A stretch of DNA of 64,000 nt, taken from assembly GCA_963805705.1 (NCBI GenBank), contig CAWDVH010000001.1, forward strand, positions 1,736,001 through 1,800,000, given 5' to 3'. The stretch comes from CAWDVH01 sp963805705 (GTDB lineage Bacteria; Actinomycetota; Actinomycetes; Streptosporangiales; Streptosporangiaceae). The translations under genes and the position numbers were made by a program. The notes under the pieces were generated by a model. It was not told the origin of the DNA and did no database searches. It worked only from the letters and a program-made list of their open reading frames with translations. Position 1 is the first letter of the stretch. Each line of letters opens with the position of its first letter. Of the stretch, positions 62,196 to 64,000 are shown one piece after another.

Positions 62196-63415
62196 ATGGC
62201 TGAGGTGGTGTTCGAAGGCGTCTCGAAGGTCTACGGCGACGGCACGCGGGCGGTTGACGGACTGGACCTCGAGATCGCCGACGGCGAGTTCATGGTGCTC
62301 GTGGGGCCTTCGGGTTGCGGCAAGACGACGGCGCTGCGGATGGTCGGCGGGCTCGAGGAGATCACCGAAGGGACCATCCGCATCGGCGAGCGGGTCGTCA
62401 ACACGCTGTCGCCGAAGAGCCGTGACATCGCCATGGTGTTCCAGAGCTACGCGCTGTATCCGCACCTGTCCGTGTCCGACAACATCGGGTTCGCGTTGAA
62501 GATCAAGAGGGTTCCCAAGGCCGAGATCCGCCGGCGGGTGCTGGAGACGGCGCGGATGCTCGATCTCGAGCCGTACTTGAAGCGCAAGCCGCGGGCGCTG
62601 TCGGGCGGCCAGCGCCAGCGCGTCGCGATGGGCCGCGCGATCATCCGCCAGCCGCGGGCGTTCCTGATGGACGAGCCGCTGTCCAATCTGGACGCGAAGC
62701 TCCGCGTGCAGATGCGCGCCGACATCAAGAAGCTCCAGAGCGACCTCGGCGTCACGACCATCTACGTCACCCACGACCAGGTCGAGGCGATGACGATGGG
62801 CGACCGGGTGGCGGTCATGCGCAAGGGGATACTGCAGCAGGTCGCGCCGCCCGAGGAGCTGTACCAGCGGCCGCAGAACATGTTCGTCGGCGGTTTCATC
62901 GGCAGCCCGGCGATGAACATGCTCGAGGCCACGGTCGCGCGCGAAGTGGCTCGACGAGGGTCGTCGCGGGCGAGATGAGCATCGGTCTGAGCGAGCAGAC
63001 GCTCGCCGCGCATCCGGCGCTCCGGGCATACGAGGGCCGCACGATCGTGCTCGGCATCCGTCCCGAGGGACTCAACGACGCGGCGCTGATCGGCGATGAC
63101 CGCCAACCCAGGCTGCGCGGTCAGGCTGAGCTGCGCGAGGCTCTCGGCCCGGAGGTGCTGATGCACTTCTCGGTCGCGGCCCGCGCAGCGGTCACCGATG
63201 AGGTCCGCGAGCTGGCCGAGGACGTCGGAGACGATCGCGTCGATCGAGCAGCTCGAGTCGCGGAGCGGGCGACGCTCGTCGGCCGCTTCGGCCCGCAGAC
63301 GCAGATCCGCGAGGGCGACACGATCGAGGTCGCGATCGACGAGGGCGCACTGCACTTCTTCGACGCATCCACAGGCGCTGCGATTCTGGACAAAGCGGTC
63401 GTTCCAGCCGTCTGA
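62196..63415 (+). pseudogene. Carbohydrate ABC ATPase (MalK/UgpC type), one frameshift
   Basis: Walker A GPSGCGKTTALRM, Q-loop MVFQSYALYPHLSV, signature LSGGQRQRVAMGRAI, Walker B FLMDEPLSNLD and H-loop TIYVTHDQVEAM are intact in the first frame (62196-62978). A single missing G near 62950 shifts into a second frame (GEMSIGLSEQTLAAHPALRAYEGRTIVLGIRPEGL...) that supplies the C-terminal regulatory TOBE domain and ends at 63415. Reconstructed length is about 406 residues. It closes the plus-strand importer operon. Confidence 0.88.
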
Positions 63416-63429
63416 CATCGCGGCGCTCA

Positions 63430-63590
63430 ACTGGCCACGCGCGACGGCCGGCGTCGGTGCCGATCAGCCCGCCGTCGATGACGACCGTGCCGGGTGCCCG
63501 AAGCTCGCGGCCGTCAAAGACCCTGACGTTGGTCAGGGCGGTCTTGCTGCTTCCCGATCTGCCGGAAGGCAGTGACTGTCTAACGACCAT
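63430..63590 (-). pseudogene. N-terminal fragment of an amidohydrolase
   Basis: On the minus strand TALTNVRVFDGRELRAPGTV, then VIDGGLIG, is the typical N-terminus of an imidazolonepropionase/amidohydrolase-like enzyme (the beta-sandwich preceding the metal-binding barrel). Similarity stops within about 50 residues and the HxH metal motif is absent, so the gene is cut off, apparently at the right edge of the sugar cluster. Confidence 0.55.
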
Positions 63591-63615
63591 GGCATGCTCT
63601 TCGCCCGAGCGGGCC

Positions 63616-64000
63616 CTATCCGGTGCGGACCCGCATTTCCTGCGGTCCGCGGAAGGAGATGTTGGGGTGGAAGGTGAACTGCTGGCCCGGGCTGAGTTGC
63701 AGCCGGGGGAAGCGGCGGGCGAGTTCCTCGACGGCCAGCCGGGCCTCGAGCTTTCCGAGGTTGGCGCCCAGGCAGTAGTGCAGGCCCTTGCCGAAGGCCA
63801 GGTGCTGGTCAGCGTTCGCGCGGCGCAGGTCGAACCGTTCCGGTTCGGCGAATACCGAGGGGTCGCGGCCGGTGGCGCCTAGCCAGAGGAACAGCCGCGC
63901 CTGATCGGGGAGCTCGATACCGCCGAGCCCGGCGGGCCGCGTGGTGACTCGCCGCCAGACGGGCACCGGCGTGTCGTAGCGCAGTGTCTCCTCTACCGCA
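63616..64000 (-). CDS. Cytochrome P450, C-terminal part (gene runs off the window)
   Basis: The frame is open to the window edge. It contains the K-helix ExxR (VEETLRYDTPVPVWRR), the PERF-like segment AEPERFDLRRAN and the heme-binding loop LAFGKGLHYCLGANLGKLEARLAVEEL (Cys ligand in FGKGLHYCLG). It ends RVRTG at a TAG (63616-63618). Actinobacterial P450s of this class hydroxylate small molecules or natural products; the substrate is unknown. Frame and motifs are undamaged, unlike the adjacent cluster. Confidence 0.93.
   Translation of the reverse strand, partial: AVEETLRYDTPVPVWRRVTTRPAGLGGIELPDQARLFLWLGATGRDPSVFAEPERFDLRRANADQHLAFGKGLHYCLGANLGKLEARLAVEELARRFPRLQLSPGQQFTFHPNISFRGPQEMRVRTG

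Overview
The window is high-GC DNA with GTG/TTG starts, 1-4 nt stop/start overlaps inside operons, a full 14-gene nuo operon, menaquinone genes (menG, menJ-type reductase, polyprenyl diphosphate synthase), a KorAB-type 2-oxoacid:ferredoxin oxidoreductase and a class II tRNA-Tyr. This points to a filamentous or soil actinobacterium (Streptosporangiales/Catenulisporales-like). I cannot name the species.

Layout. 0-0.9 kb: 3' part of cysN. 1.0-5.9 kb (-): three-gene operon for a cell-surface glycan (GT2 cellulose-synthase-like polymerase, GH26 lipoprotein, GT39-like membrane glycosyltransferase), divergent from a nucleotide-sugar epimerase/dehydratase (6.2-7.6 kb). 7.7-9.9 kb: S9 peptidase. 9.95-29.3 kb: respiratory block menG, menJ, nuoA-N and a polyprenyl diphosphate synthase, with an excellent Rex-type operator in front of menJ-nuo. 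29.4-35.4 kb: IclR regulator and a five-gene branched-chain-amino-acid/urea-type ABC importer. 35.6-40.1 kb: msrA, a GntR/HATPase-fold pair sharing a divergent promoter with three operator-like boxes, an FAD monooxygenase and a methyltransferase. 40.2-46.1 kb (-): methyltransferase, serine hydrolase, enoyl-CoA hydratase, korB, korA.

46.1-51.5 kb is an accessory and recombination zone. A 2.4-kb segment is bounded by a 21-bp direct repeat of the yajQ 3' end and carries paired 19-bp arm-site-like repeats. It is followed by yajQ, tRNA-Tyr, a truncated integrase that has lost a catalytic Arg, and IS5-like and IS3-like transposase remnants.

51.5-63.4 kb is an oxidative sugar/sugar-acid catabolic cluster. 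On the minus strand are GntR, lactonase-type amidohydrolase, Zn-alcohol dehydrogenase, KduD-like SDR, KDPG aldolase, KDG kinase and aldo/keto reductase; on the plus strand are a mandelate-racemase-family dehydratase and a carbohydrate ABC importer. The two halves diverge from one promoter/operator region. All the genes except the aldo/keto reductase show single-base frameshifts, most of them several, while protein motifs and stop/start overlaps remain. That looks like local sequence error or very recent decay of an acquired island. The window ends in a truncated amidohydrolase fragment and the 3' part of a cytochrome P450.

Three further isolated frameshifts in otherwise clean DNA deserve attention: near 6280 (epimerase), 19811 (nuoG, creating a false NuoG-NuoH fusion) and 37721 (FAD monooxygenase). 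I see no CRISPR array, rRNA or replication origin.
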